From Blastobasis lacticolella (lineage: Eukaryota > Arthropoda > Insecta > Lepidoptera > Blastobasidae), in contig LR990042.1 of the NCBI GenBank assembly GCA_905147135.1, positions 10,097,545 to 10,161,544 of the forward strand: a stretch of DNA of 64,000 nucleotides. The letters run 5' to 3'. The position numbers and the translations under genes were made by a program. Below the pieces are notes generated by a model. It was not told the DNA's origin and searched no databases. It worked only from the letters and a program-made list of their open reading frames with translations. Below are positions 53,107 to 63,074 of this stretch, piece by piece; the first letter of the stretch is position 1, and every line of letters begins with the position of its first letter.

Positions 53107-55965
53107 TTATTTATACTCCTTGCACGCCAAAAGAATCTCGTCAATTGTGTAAAACACCCCTTCAGCAAGAAAACTGTACAGTTGTTTTTTAAACTTGTTA
53201 AGATTTTCTGCTTGGCGTATAGGTTTTGGGATCGCGTTGTATAATTTAGGGGCCATCGCAAAAACACTCTTATGAAATAAAGCGGTCTTGCATGGATGGA
53301 CATGGAGCTGGTCTCGACGTCGTGCGCTCTCAACTTGCGGGAAAAGATCCAGATTTGTTCGCACAAATATTACAATTTCGTAGACATAGAGGGATGGCAT
53401 CGTTAATAATTTTAACCCTTTAAAAAATGGTCTACAACTATCCGTACGTTTCAGGTTACAGATGGCTCTTAAGCATCTTTTTTGCGCCCTGAATACAGCT
53501 TCCTTCCCTGTTGCGTTGCCCCAGAAAATAATCCCATACCGCAGCACTGAAACTACAAGACCGTGATAGGCTAGTAGCACAGTATTTCGATTTACTACCC
53601 TATTTAGTTTGTAAATTGCGTACGAGGATTGATTTATTTTATTACAAACATAATCGATGTGCGTATTCCAACTCATATTCCGATCCAGGTGTAGGCCTAA
53701 AAATTTTGTGACATTCGTATTTTCAATTATTTGACCGTTATGAGTAATGTTTGTTTGTTGAGTGTCCTTGTATCGTTGCTTAAAATTAATAATTTTTGTT
53801 TTATTGAGATTGATTTGTAGGTTGTTATTTTCCAACCAGTCAATTATTTTAGTCAAAATATTATATATGTCAGTTATATTATTACAAAGCACCGTGCAGT
53901 CATCAGCAAATATAGTAATATAATCATTAATTGCATTTACAATGTCATTAATATAGATAATAAATAATAATGGGCCCAATATACTTCCTTGGGGAACACC
54001 ATAGTAAACAGTATTGCAGTTCGATAGGAATTGGGTTTCCACTCTTGTGCTGGGACATATTCTGGTTATTTGTGTCATTTGTTTTCTGTCACATAGGTAA
54101 GATGCTAACAAATTCTTAATGTTTCCCCTAACACCTATAGCTTCTAATTTTTGAATTAATATGTTGTGGTCAACAAAGTCAAACGCCTTTGTTAGATCTA
54201 GGAACAGGGCTGTGATTGGTAACCGGTTGTCTAGTTTTAAATGAATATTATACAGCATATCGTATAAGGCCATATTGATATTTTTGTTCCTACGGAATCC
54301 TTTTTGCTGGGGTACCAGTATTTTTTTCTTTTCACAGTACTGATAAAGAGATTCATATATAACTCTTTCTATTATTTTTGAAAATATAGGGATTAAAGCT
54401 ATAGGTCTATAATTCTTAATATTCTCACGATCATCTTTTTTAAATATTGGTTTTATTATCGTTAATTTAAGTTTGTCCGGGAAAACACCTTCAGAGATGC
54501 ATAAATTTGTGATATGGCTAATTGGTGAAGAAATTATATGTGATACATGTTTCACTACTTTGGTGTTAACATTGTCATAGCCAGTACTGTTCGTGTTTTT
54601 AAGGCTTTTAATTATCATATAAATGTCATGTGGAGTTGTGGGAGTCATATATAAAGAATTTAGTTTATTATCGGGGATAGTTTTCTTAAAATTTGTTGTT
54701 TTTGGCCTGGATGTAGTGGTGCTAGCGTCAGTATAATACTCATTAAAAGATTGCGCAATGGCGGTTGGATCACGGATAGTGCTGCCGTTTGATTTGATTT
54801 GGGTTATAGTTTCATTTGGGAATTGCTGTTTAGTGTTATTGATTATTTGCCAACTAGCCTTAGATTTATTATTCGCTGTCATAATATAATTATTATTTTG
54901 AGATCTTTGTGTTAACTTTATAATTTTATTAAGCCTACTAGAATATTTTTTAAAAGTATTTTTGTCTCTTTTATTTTTTGTAAATCTGTATTTCCACAAG
55001 AGATCACGCTTGCGTCTTGCACATAATTTTATCCCTTTAGATAACCATTTTGGGCGTCTTTTTACAGTATGTTTTATTCTGATTGATGGAAAGCATATAT
55101 CGTAGAATGTTAAAAATATATCATAAAAGTGGTTGAAAGAATCATTGGCATTATTGCTTGAATATATTTCAGAAAAGGTTAATTGTCCGAGACATTCAGC
55201 AAACTTCTTTAAGTTTTCTTCAGAATAATCTCTTTTCTGTGTATACCAGCTAGTTATAGTGCAGTATTTTTTTACAGGGCAGCATACTAATTGAGCAGTA
55301 TGGTCCGAAATACCGAATTCCAGCACCTCACCTTTGCTGCCTTTAATATTATGGATTATATTGTCTATACATGTACCACTTTCCAATCTTGTGGGCTCTC
55401 TAATTGCAAATTTTAGATTGTAGGCTGAAATGACATGCGCAAATTCAGAGGAACGATTAAATTTATTTAAAATATTGATATTGAAGTCACCACATAGAAT
55501 AATTTTATTATTATAAGCATACAATGTCAAAATTTGATGTAGATTTTTAAAAAATATGTCAAAATGTTTAGATTGGTCAAAGTTCTTTGGTACTCTATAT
55601 AGGCTGATTATTATTAAGTTATGATCAAGTAATTTAATTGCACAGCATTCAATAATGTTTGGTAAACTGAATTTGGAAATAATGTCAATAGTTTTATATT
55701 TAATTTGATTTCTGACCAGAATACAAGCTCCACCGCTTCTACTACCTCGTGAAAAGCAGTTCGCCATGATGAAGTTAGGTAATTTAAGTAGTTTTCTGTC
55801 GTCGTATAACATATTGTGCTCTGTTATACACACTACATCTACATGTTTTCCGTTAGCGTCTAATTCGTCTAAACTTTGAATAAGTAAATCTTGTTTGTTA
55901 AGCAAACCGTTTACATTTTGATGTAGTATGTTAATGCTGTTGTGCACGAAAAAAGGTTTTGTCAT
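53107..55965 (-). CDS. CR1-type LINE ORF2: endonuclease and reverse transcriptase, intact
   Basis: 952 codons without a break, starting at an ATG that lies inside the end of ORF1. The AP-type endonuclease (1-230) keeps its signature residues: N17 (HQNVNGL), E49 (ITEH), Y123 (SLYRVP), D160/N162 (GDFN), D201 and the S220-D221-H222 triad end. The RT domain has NYRPIALIPIFSKIIE (518-533), motif A FLDLTKAFD with D590, GVPQGSILGPLLF (656-668) and motif C FADD (686-689). A C-terminal region ends in LAYHGLVVSVLRYGIIFWGN and APKLYNAIPKPIR. The enzyme nicks target DNA and primes reverse transcription from the nick. Length and motifs are normal for the clade, so it could still be active, but the element is 5' truncated. 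Start chosen because it overlaps ORF1 by 35 bases, a usual CR1 arrangement. Confidence 0.93.
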   Translation of the reverse strand: MTKPFFVHNSINILHQNVNGLLNKQDLLIQSLDELDANGKHVDVVCITEHNMLYDDRKLLKLPNFIMANCFSRGSRSGGACILVRNQIKYKTIDIISKFSLPNIIECCAIKLLDHNLIIISLYRVPKNFDQSKHFDIFFKNLHQILTLYAYNNKIILCGDFNINILNKFNRSSEFAHVISAYNLKFAIREPTRLESGTCIDNIIHNIKGSKGEVLEFGISDHTAQLVCCPVKKYCTITSWYTQKRDYSEENLKKFAECLGQLTFSEIYSSNNANDSFNHFYDIFLTFYDICFPSIRIKHTVKRRPKWLSKGIKLCARRKRDLLWKYRFTKNKRDKNTFKKYSSRLNKIIKLTQRSQNNNYIMTANNKSKASWQIINNTKQQFPNETITQIKSNGSTIRDPTAIAQSFNEYYTDASTTTSRPKTTNFKKTIPDNKLNSLYMTPTTPHDIYMIIKSLKNTNSTGYDNVNTKVVKHVSHIISSPISHITNLCISEGVFPDKLKLTIIKPIFKKDDRENIKNYRPIALIPIFSKIIERVIYESLYQYCEKKKILVPQQKGFRRNKNINMALYDMLYNIHLKLDNRLPITALFLDLTKAFDFVDHNILIQKLEAIGVRGNIKNLLASYLCDRKQMTQITRICPSTRVETQFLSNCNTVYYGVPQGSILGPLLFIIYINDIVNAINDYITIFADDCTVLCNNITDIYNILTKIIDWLENNNLQINLNKTKIINFKQRYKDTQQTNITHNGQIIENTNVTKFLGLHLDRNMSWNTHIDYVCNKINQSSYAIYKLNRVVNRNTVLLAYHGLVVSVLRYGIIFWGNATGKEAVFRAQKRCLRAICNLKRTDSCRPFFKGLKLLTMPSLYVYEIVIFVRTNLDLFPQVESARRRDQLHVHPCKTALFHKSVFAMAPKLYNAIPKPIRQAENLNKFKKQLYSFLAEGVFYTIDEILLACKEYK

Positions 55966-57112
55966 GTGATCTATGTAATTCCGTGGTGGTGTGTATAGGT
56001 TTGCTAGGCGAATTATTTATGGATACAATTTTTGGACTAGGGGCATTGCTATTTATAATAGGTAGAGTGTCTGTTTTTGTGCTACAGTTTACACTGTTAC
56101 GAATTCTTGCCGAAAGAGGTCTACAGTTGGTTTGGGTATTTTCATCCTTGGACGTACAAGTTCGAAATGTTGTCTTATGCAAATTCTGTACCTGCAAAGT
56201 TACATATACATCGTATCGGGTCTTATAGTCAATGTGTAACATTTCTTTCAGTAAACATCTAGAAACAAAAGTTGAGTAAAATTTACGTGCAGGCAGTTTC
56301 TTATTGAAATTTAGATCCAGAAACAAACATTTGGAAAACTTACTACATAATAACTTTATCTCGTAATTTAGTTTACTCTCTTTTAAATACGGATTTCTAG
56401 GGACTTCACAGACAATAATGTTCGGTGTTTTAATAGCCGACAGCCATAAAAACAGACTCGATAAACATGCATATGGGTCACTATCATTCATACCACTCAT
56501 AATTATTACGTAGTCGTTTGCATTAAGCTGAAGAAGCTCGTTCTTACAGGAATTTAATACATCCGCCATTTTAGCGCCAGATATCCATAAACAGAAAACC
56601 TGGAAGTCGAGTCCCATTAATTTCTGCAAAGTATATTGAATGTTTTTACCTTGTTGGTCAGCTAATATGTATATTTTCTTCTTACTTTTAGTATGCGTAT
56701 TTTTAGGTATATTTATAAAATCGTTTCCATCTTTTTTACAAATTCGACTTGCATTGATCTCTTCAGTTTTGTGCTTATTAAATAATTCTTTATTTTCTTC
56801 GTCATTATATGAGACTATTGTATCATCAGCTATACACTGAGAACTTTTATCTTCTTCAAATGTTGCTAAGGGGCTTAGTTTTCCTTCAGTCAATATAGTT
56901 TTTATTTGTAATGCAAGAGTTTCATTTTCTTTTTTCAGGAATAATAAATTTTCCACTAGCTTTCTGATTTTTTGTCTCTGCTTTTTAATTTTTTTTGTAA
57001 ATGTTTTAGTTTTATAGGTTTTAAATGTCTCAGTAGTTCCCGTGTATAGGTCTGTTGTTTGAGTAGCCTGATCTTTAGGTAAATTCTTGAAAGTAATATT
57101 CCTAAATATTCC
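55931..57112 (-). CDS. CR1-type LINE ORF1 with esterase-like domain, no ATG found
   Basis: An open frame of 393 residues ends at 55931; upstream it is bounded by a stop, with no ATG before residue 53, so the true N-terminus is probably lost. Residues 40-75 form a basic then leucine-rich heptad stretch (KKIKKQRQKIRKLVENLLFL), likely a coiled coil. Residues 146-300 resemble the SGNH/GDSL esterase domain known in CR1 ORF1: IYILADQQGK (block I), VIIMSGMND (block III, GxND kept) and EMLHID (block V, His kept). The nucleophile Ser of GDS is Gln here and the block V Asp is Glu, so hydrolysis looks unlikely. The C-terminal 90 residues are Ser/Thr/Asn-rich. It would act as the RNA-binding or membrane-interacting partner of ORF2. 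Confidence 0.75.
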   Translation of the reverse strand, partial: GIFRNITFKNLPKDQATQTTDLYTGTTETFKTYKTKTFTKKIKKQRQKIRKLVENLLFLKKENETLALQIKTILTEGKLSPLATFEEDKSSQCIADDTIVSYNDEENKELFNKHKTEEINASRICKKDGNDFINIPKNTHTKSKKKIYILADQQGKNIQYTLQKLMGLDFQVFCLWISGAKMADVLNSCKNELLQLNANDYVIIMSGMNDSDPYACLSSLFLWLSAIKTPNIIVCEVPRNPYLKESKLNYEIKLLCSKFSKCLFLDLNFNKKLPARKFYSTFVSRCLLKEMLHIDYKTRYDVYVTLQVQNLHKTTFRTCTSKDENTQTNCRPLSARIRNSVNCSTKTDTLPIINSNAPSPKIVSINNSPSKPIHTTTELHRSHDKTFFRAQQH

Positions 57113-57124
57113 TCAATGCAATGA

Positions 57125-57965
57125 CATATCATTTCAATAATTCGGCACTGATGTGATTACTGAAGACAGCTCTATTCTCCTTTTCTGTTTTGCGCTACCT
57201 ACGTTAGGAATCAGTCTCAAGAGAACAGCTCTGACCCCTGCTGCTTTCCCGCTGGCGTATTCAGCTTGCTGTTTGAAGTTGAGACGGGTATCAAGCATCA
57301 TCCCCGGGTAGCGTATGTACGGCTTTGATGTAATATCGTAGTCCCCGACTTGTATATAGTGATGGTCTCAATCTTTTTCCAGCTAATGATCTGCACAGCT
57401 TTGGTTTTATACTCCGCTAATTTCAAACCAACCGCGTTTAACCACTGACGTGTTAGTTTAAAAACATTTTCGAAGGTATAACTGATCTCCTCTAAATGCT
57501 TTGCTACGATAACTACCGCAATCCAACCGGCTTCGCTTCGTCTGGCAATTTCAACTTCAGGAGTCCGTCATACATAATATTCCATAGAAGGGGACCAAGC
57601 ACCGAGCCCAGAGGTACTCCACCCAATACAGGATACTCCTTGAATCCGCTCTCAGTTTGGTACTTGAGGATCCTGTCCGTAAAATTGCTAACAATCATCT
57701 TTTGTAGGTAGCCGGGCACTTGAAACTTTTTAAGAGCCTGCATTATGCAGTCCTATCTAGCTGAGTTGAAGGCGTTCATGATATCCAGCGTTGCCACGAG
57801 ACAGTACTTTTTTGTGCCTCTGTTCCATCGTTTCCCCGAAATAGCCAAGTAGGTAGAGGCTAGGTGGAAAGCGTAGCAGCTATAAAAGTAAATTCCATTT
57901 AGGCGAGCGACTACGTAGTGTTCTTCTTTGTTGTTTGTAGAGCTTTGAAGAGGGTATCTACTGCA
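57125..57965 (-). pseudogene. R1-clade LINE relic: reverse transcriptase part
   Basis: On the minus strand VATLDIMNAFNSAR (motif A) is followed by a stop in place of Trp, then DCIMQALKKFQVPGYLQKMI, DRILKYQTESGFKEYPVLGG and VPLGSVLGPLLWNIMYDGLL (motif B; Gln is Leu). After a frameshift come LAEYKTKAVQIISWKK, then GVRAVLLRLIPNVGSAKQKR and SSVITSVPNY, where similarity stops at about 57140 and the CR1 element begins. The YADD region is missing. R1-clade RTs show this wording (YDGLL; LMPNVGG.KQKRR). Confidence 0.87.
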
Positions 57966-58140
57966 GGACTAGATAGCGGCTTTGGTGGACCAGTCAGTAT
58001 CACATATTTGGGGACCCAAGTGTCTGTATGGCTCTGAGTTAATAGCAATGTCCGGCTGAAGCTCCCGCACCGTCTGCAACATTTGGTCATGTGCAGCCTC
58101 GCAGTGATTGAGGTTGATATGGAGCACCTTCATGATGATG
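57966..58140 (-). pseudogene. R1-clade LINE relic: endonuclease N-terminus
   Basis: VLHINLNHCEAAHDQMLQTV, then RELQPDIALLTQSHTDTW, is the start of an R1-clade AP endonuclease (LQINLNHC..AQDLL). The rest of the endonuclease is deleted, so RT text follows after about 100 bases. Confidence 0.75.
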
Positions 58141-58217
58141 ATTCTCTATGATGAGACACGTGCGCCACATTTTCCGTTTTCCCATTTTCAACACACAGTG
58201 TGCACCGTGCTTCTCTT

Positions 58218-58935
58218 TCACAATCGTCTGTGGATACTTTCGCAGCAGCGAGAGCAAAATTTGGACCTATCCACCGTACTTTTACACTTAGTAGCAACAT
58301 GTCTAAAATGCCAGCATTTATAACGCTTAACTAGTGTTTCTACTTTTCTCATACGGCAATTTACCCAGGCCACGCGAATTTTCTCATGTTCACTTAGGAC
58401 TTTTTCCACTATCGGAGTTGCTAGTGTCAATAAGGCAGTCTGCGTGCCATTTGATTTACGCAACGATTTGATGGCGTCGGGCATAATAATTTGACCCTCA
58501 TCGACCAATTCTTTCAGTGCCGAGATAATTTCCTCCTTGGTTGTGATCTCATCTAGATCTCTGATCTCTAATACTTACTGAGGTCCTTTACTTCAGCTTC
58601 GTCGCCAAGGAGGTCAGTTATTGCTTTTTGCAGGTCACGTCCCTTATCCACATTGTCTTTAGCTAACACGATCAGTAAGTCTCCCGTCACCGCTAGCCTA
58701 GCCTGCTCAGTGGTAATGCCCTTTGTGTCACGGTTCACAATGTCGCCGTATTTTTCTTCTCTCTTTTTCTTGTCTTTTGGGCGGACAATCAAAGCGTTAG
58801 ATCTGATTTCTGGTTGAGGCCGCTGCTTCTTCCTCTGTTCCTTATTCTTCTTCACGAGCACTGTCTGCGTTTCTGGAATCTTTTCGGTTCCTGTGACCGG
58901 TTCTGCTATTTCAACGTCTGGCGACGTCGGCTGTT
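58218..58935 (-). pseudogene. R1-clade LINE relic: ORF1 (gag-like)
   Basis: Two minus-strand frames (58861-58568 and 58508-58218) form one broken ORF1: a Lys/Glu-rich region (KNKEQRKKQR), ARLAVTGDLLIVLAKDN, a break near 58567, EIRDLDEITTKEEIISALKE, VAWVNCRMRKVETLVKRYKC, and a zinc-knuckle region. The first knuckle has lost its second Cys (CWHF), while the second keeps CSRCCESIH. ORF1 proteins of this clade package LINE RNA. Confidence 0.82.
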
Positions 58936-58939
58936 CATT

Positions 58940-59220
58940 CTAAATACTGTACTTAGACAACACTTACTGACAAAATTTGATTCCCAACTTACCTCACAAA
59001 GAGAAAACCATCTTTTGATCCCTATTAAACTCAAAACTAAATTCTCAAATAGATTCTTTATATTCCTCGGGCCGTTTCTCTACAACAACCTACATAATTA
59101 CATCTCATTCTACGATTCAAACAAGTACACTGCAAAAAGAGTCATTACCGAATAGCTTCTAATGCTGAACTATGACTTTACAGAGAGTCTTTTAAAACCA
59201 AAGGATTAACCCACCATACA
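58940..59220 (+). pseudogene. LINE ORF2 C-terminus, + strand, 5' truncated
   Basis: The frame ending at 59155 reads NHLLIPIKLKTKFSNRFFIF, then LGPFLYNNLHNYISFYDSNK. This is the C-terminal tail of Jockey/CR1-like RTs (NNLLIP...F..F.GP.LYN.LP). A short 3' UTR leads into the ACACGC microsatellite. It abuts the R1 relic head-on. Confidence 0.75.
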
Positions 59221-59292
59221 ACACGCACAGCTACACGCACATGCACACGCACACGCACACGCACACGCACACGCACACGCACACGCACACAA
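59221..59292 (+). repeat. (ACACGC)n microsatellite
   Basis: About ten CACACG units with a few variants. They form the tail of the preceding LINE fragment and the left boundary of the second block copy. Confidence 0.9.
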
Positions 59293-59687
59293 ACGAAAAC
59301 GAAAAACCGTATTCATAGTTTCGTCGTTCCATGGATAAATGATACCACTTAAAAATCTTCCTGAAGCTGAGGGCATTTATAAAAAGAAATGTTTATATCA
59401 ATATAAAAAGTTCTCAATCAAAAATTGTAAGAAATTACCAGAAACTGTCCTATCTATTGTTTTGTAACATTACCCACTTTATTTTTTTAAGCGTTAGAAG
59501 ATGAGTAGCCCTGTAATGTTACTAATCTAATGAAATTAAAAATAATATCTTTGCTATACTCTCTAAGTCTCTCTGTAATAATTTGCCAACGATTAATTGT
59601 AAACTATGCGGCCTGTCAAATTTGCTCGTATATCTAACGTAGAATCGTTACTTTAGGCAGCTGAAATTCGTAAAGTTAGTAGCTTTA

Positions 59688-59971
59688 TTGATAGCTTCAA
59701 ATATACAGACTCCGAATTATCGATAAAATCAAATCGTTATGACATAACAACCGATAAGTTTGCTATCGCTATGTATGTCGAGACTACAGCCCTTGGTCTT
59801 AAAAAAACCTAGAAGGAAGAAACAAATAAATTGATAGCTTCAAATGTACAGACTCCGAATTATCGATAAAATCAAATCGTTATGACATAACAACCGATAA
59901 GTTTGCTATCGCTATGTATGTCGAGACTACAGCCCTTGGTCTTAAGAAAACCTAGAAGGAAAAAACAAATA
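59688..59971. repeat. 143-bp tandem duplication inside block copy 2
   Basis: TTGATAGCTTCAAAT starts units at 59688 and 59831 that stay alike to about 59971. Copy 1 of the block has the unit once (about 49579). Confidence 0.88.
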
Positions 59972-60769
59972 AATGAAAATAAATACAAATATCGCAATTA
60001 ATCCGTTAAAGTATTTTATATAATATCTGAACATTTTAAATGTCATTTAGGTACATTTTTGGTAAGGAACCCCAATTTTTTAGGTATATAAAATTGCTGT
60101 GTGAAATATTTCAGTACTAAAATTCTATAAAATAAATACTAAATCCGACTCTGTTAGCATCGAAATATTTCCATATCTATTTAGACACCGAAATATAGCT
60201 CAATTTGCCAATAATTGTAAATATGTTTTGCTTTTTAAGTTAATAACGGGATAGCAAGATTCATAATAATTGTAGAATGAGTGAATAGGGAATATATGTG
60301 ATTGGTGTCTAGTCTGTTATGTCTGCGTGCATCACAGTAATTCTCAAAGTCCCTAATCAGTAACACTTTTCTTAAACTACAAAAAACAAATAATGTTAAT
60401 AGCCATCTATATAAACCAAAAGCTACAAAGATATAATATATGTCATCGCGTGAAGGAAAGGGGTGTATCAGGATCATTGTCATCGGGTGGTGATATCAGT
60501 ATTAGATTGTATTATACCGCGATCCGTCATATACATATAATAATGATATACAGGGAAATATAACAGTATAAAAGGCACAACAGGCACTGCTTATTCATTG
60601 CAAGTTGTTGTGCTTTTTCTTTTTACTCATAATTATAGCTTTTTAAATTGTAAATTATTGTAGTTATTTAAATTGTATTTTTTTTTTAAATTTATATTCT
60701 GGATCGGTTTTTTGAACTTTAATCACTTTACCCTGTTACTTTTACAGAATGATTCTCGACATCATTTTA

Positions 60770-61375
60770 AAATCGAAAAGCTCATTTGTTTGCATAAACT
60801 TTTAAAGTCATAGAAATCTGCGAAACACATTTCATTGACATGGAAGGGCTCGACTTTTTTCCTGGCAGCATTTATAGCATTAATAAATGCGTCTGGTGTA
60901 TACATAGGACCGGATCTTAATTGTTTTTTTATTTCCCTCCCTATTTAGGCATGCGCGGATTTGCCCCTTCGAATCGCTCACCAGCATAATTGTCTGAATA
61001 GATTATACATGTAAAAACAAGTACCGATTTCATTAACACCTCTATTAGCGTTCGATTTATCCCAAACATAGCTTTCTACACAATTATTCTGAATGTTGTA
61101 TATAGTTAAATTAAGTAGGTACATTAAGTTTTGATTTGTAATAGAAGACGGAGATGTCTCATTTGGGGCATTGGAAAACGGGTTTTTGGTCACTGCGACT
61201 ATGATTTATTTGATATTTTTATCACTTTCCTTCTCTACTTGTGATAGCACTTTTTCATTATGGTGTGTTTCATAGTCATCTCTCATGTGCTCTTTCTGTT
61301 CTTCAGTGCTATTTTTATGAGCTTCACAGACATCACATAAATCATTTTTTTAGCACAAAGTACGATCTTTATTTA
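60770..61375 (-). pseudogene. DNA-transposase-like protein remnant, block copy 2, 3' half
   Basis: The same protein text as 50946-51523: CDVCEAHKNS, LNLTIYNIQNNCVESYVWDK, RGVNEIGTC and EPFHVNEMCFADFYDF. An added TAA (Lys to stop, at the place of KEIIVAV) shortens the open frame to 60978-61193. The 5' half lies beyond a LINE at 62096-62290. Confidence 0.6.
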
Positions 61376-61376
61376 T

Positions 61377-62090
61377 TTATTTAACATAAATATTATTATA
61401 AGTATTTTAAGGTGCACGCCGTCTGTCTTTCTGATTTTGCCCTGTCTCTTCCGTAGGTCTGCTGTAAGATATTTCTTATAAAATAAGCTGTACCTGTTGT
61501 GTTGTTATATTGTGTACCTGTTATTGTGCTAATACTTAAAAAATATACTACAAATATAATTACAATACCTAATTAAATACATAGTTACATACATAACTAG
61601 CTAGGATAGCTCTTTAACTAGCTTTTTAAAGGTATCAAGTGAAGAACAGTAAATCGCAACGAATTTGCAAAGAGAAGAGGAGAGAGAACGCCACCCTGGG
61701 GCATAGAGGTCACACCAGTCTGAGTGAGACGCATTTAAGCCGACCCGCTGCGTGCGGCTTCTAAGATACGAATCAAACCAACATGAAGCTGGAGAGGACA
61801 TATTAAGGGATCGAAAAACTGCAAGCAGAATGTCAAAATCCACGCTGTTAAAGGCGCTACTAAAATCGAGCAAGCCAAGAACAGTTAGCGACTTCTTTTC
61901 AATAGCTCAACGAAAGTCAAATGTAACCTTAAGAACGGTAATAATGGTGCTATAACCAGAACGGAACCCAGACTGATAAGAAGATAACAAATTATAAGAA
62001 GAAATAAAATGTGTAAGCTGTTTGTGGGCAATATGCTCAAGGACTTTGGAGAGGAATGGCAAAATTGAGATAGGCCGAAAGTGAGTAGGA
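61377..62090 (-). pseudogene. LINE 3' part inserted in the transposase, block copy 2
   Basis: It is like block copy 1 but extends further upstream. The minus strand reads TFRPISILPFLSKVLEHIAH, then KQLTHFISSYNLLSSYQSGF, the TGA shared with copy 1, LLDFSSAFNSVDFDILL and SCWFDSYLRSRTQRVGLN. The 5' boundary is at about 62085, where transposase text (FNISLH) resumes, so the LINE was inserted 5' truncated. Ends in the same (AAATA)-type tail. Confidence 0.85.
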
Positions 62091-62290
62091 GGTGTAAGGA
62101 TATGTTAAAATGTTGTGTAAATATACGAAAAAACATTAAATATGTGGCATGTGGTTCATTTCGTGACTTGCATTGTTCAACATAGTCTCTATGAAGATCG
62201 TTTATAGCTTTGCTTCCATCGATATGCTTTTAGAGTTAGCTCTTGTATAGTGCGATTAAATTTTTGGTATATTATCTATTAATGTTTTTA
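62091..62290 (-). pseudogene. DNA-transposase-like protein remnant, 5' half
   Basis: Minus-strand frames read SHYTRANSKSI, then after a shift HIDGSKAINDLHRDYVEQCK, then SRNEPHATYLMFFRIFTQHF and NIS. In the family I recognise, SHY.R...K..LDG.KTI.DLHRDYV is followed by RIF..EFNISFH.PKKD.CD.C. The last part is found at 61375-61310 on the other side of the inserted LINE, so the two halves belong to one gene. Confidence 0.6.
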
Positions 62291-63074
62291 CTTACTTCTT
62301 ATTCTTAAATGTTTTTAATCCAGTTTAATGTTTTCGTCCACTCTGTGTCGATTATTATGATAGCCTTATCTTTATATGCAGAAGTATTATTGTCCTTTTT
62401 TTTTTTTTTCATTGATGCCGTATCTATGGGTCGGTAATTAATAGCTAATGTATTTTTTTTAAATAGGTTACAACAGATACGGTCAAATAGAAAGAGTTGT
62501 TATTATCTCGTGTTGGTGCAACATTACCATCTGAATCAATCTTCACGTATCGATGTTATGGAATGACTGTATCGACACTGTTTGCTATGAATTTGCTGTT
62601 ATTTTTTTATATTTAAATACACGTTTTTCTTTGCAAGGTTGTTTTAATTTACGTTCTGGAATGACTCTATTTGTATTTACTGATTTACAAGACATACCGC
62701 TATTTATAATTTTTAATTTGTACAAACTTACACTGCTCTCAAGTTTATTAACAACACTGTGTTAATATACAATATAACGTTATGAAATAAAATAATAAAA
62801 CTGAAATGAAACATACCTTTGCAAGCAGATCGCGTGCGCAGTGACAACCGTATTGTTATGTTGTTGAAATAAAATACCCCGAAGTAAGAGACAACGTGAC
62901 ATCGCGATATAAATACAGTTGCGCTGTTTCTTTCACAAAAAAATTCGCGAGTATGCGGTTATAAGATACCGCGTTTTTGGAGAAAATAAAATCGGACACG
63001 GCGGTTTTATATTATCAATAAAAACATTAATTTTTTAGACTTGTCACGTTATTGAAGCAAAGAAGCGATGTATA
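62291..63074. other. AT-rich spacer
   Basis: No gene visible. A 13-T run is at 62398-62410. GCGATATAAATACAGTTGCG near 62903 looks promoter-like (TATAAATA) but nothing confirms it. Confidence 0.4.

Larger units (their letters stand above)
52663..57112 (-). mobile_element. CR1-type LINE, about 4.45 kb, 5' truncated
   Basis: The parts are ORF1 (open to 57112), ORF2 (55965-53107), a 3' UTR with many ATGTCA(A/T) words (53106-52688) and an AATTC tail. The two ORFs overlap by 35 bases. The left frame edge is a stop at 57113-57115, beyond which an R1-clade relic begins. The element therefore appears to be 5' truncated and inserted in that relic. It is the least damaged mobile element of the window. 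Confidence 0.85.
59298..62048. repeat. Duplicated block, copy 2 (2.75 kb)
   Basis: Second copy of 49188-52224, in the same orientation. To its right (62049 on) the LINE and then the transposase continue without a break. To its left there is an unrelated LINE tail. Confidence 0.9.

Noticed and set aside
55959..56840. Several + strand open frames
   Set aside because: Shadows of CR1 ORF1 on the minus strand.
61885..62136. 83-codon minus-strand open frame as a single protein
   Set aside because: It is a chimera of transposase text (FFRIFTQHFNIS) and out-of-frame LINE sequence.
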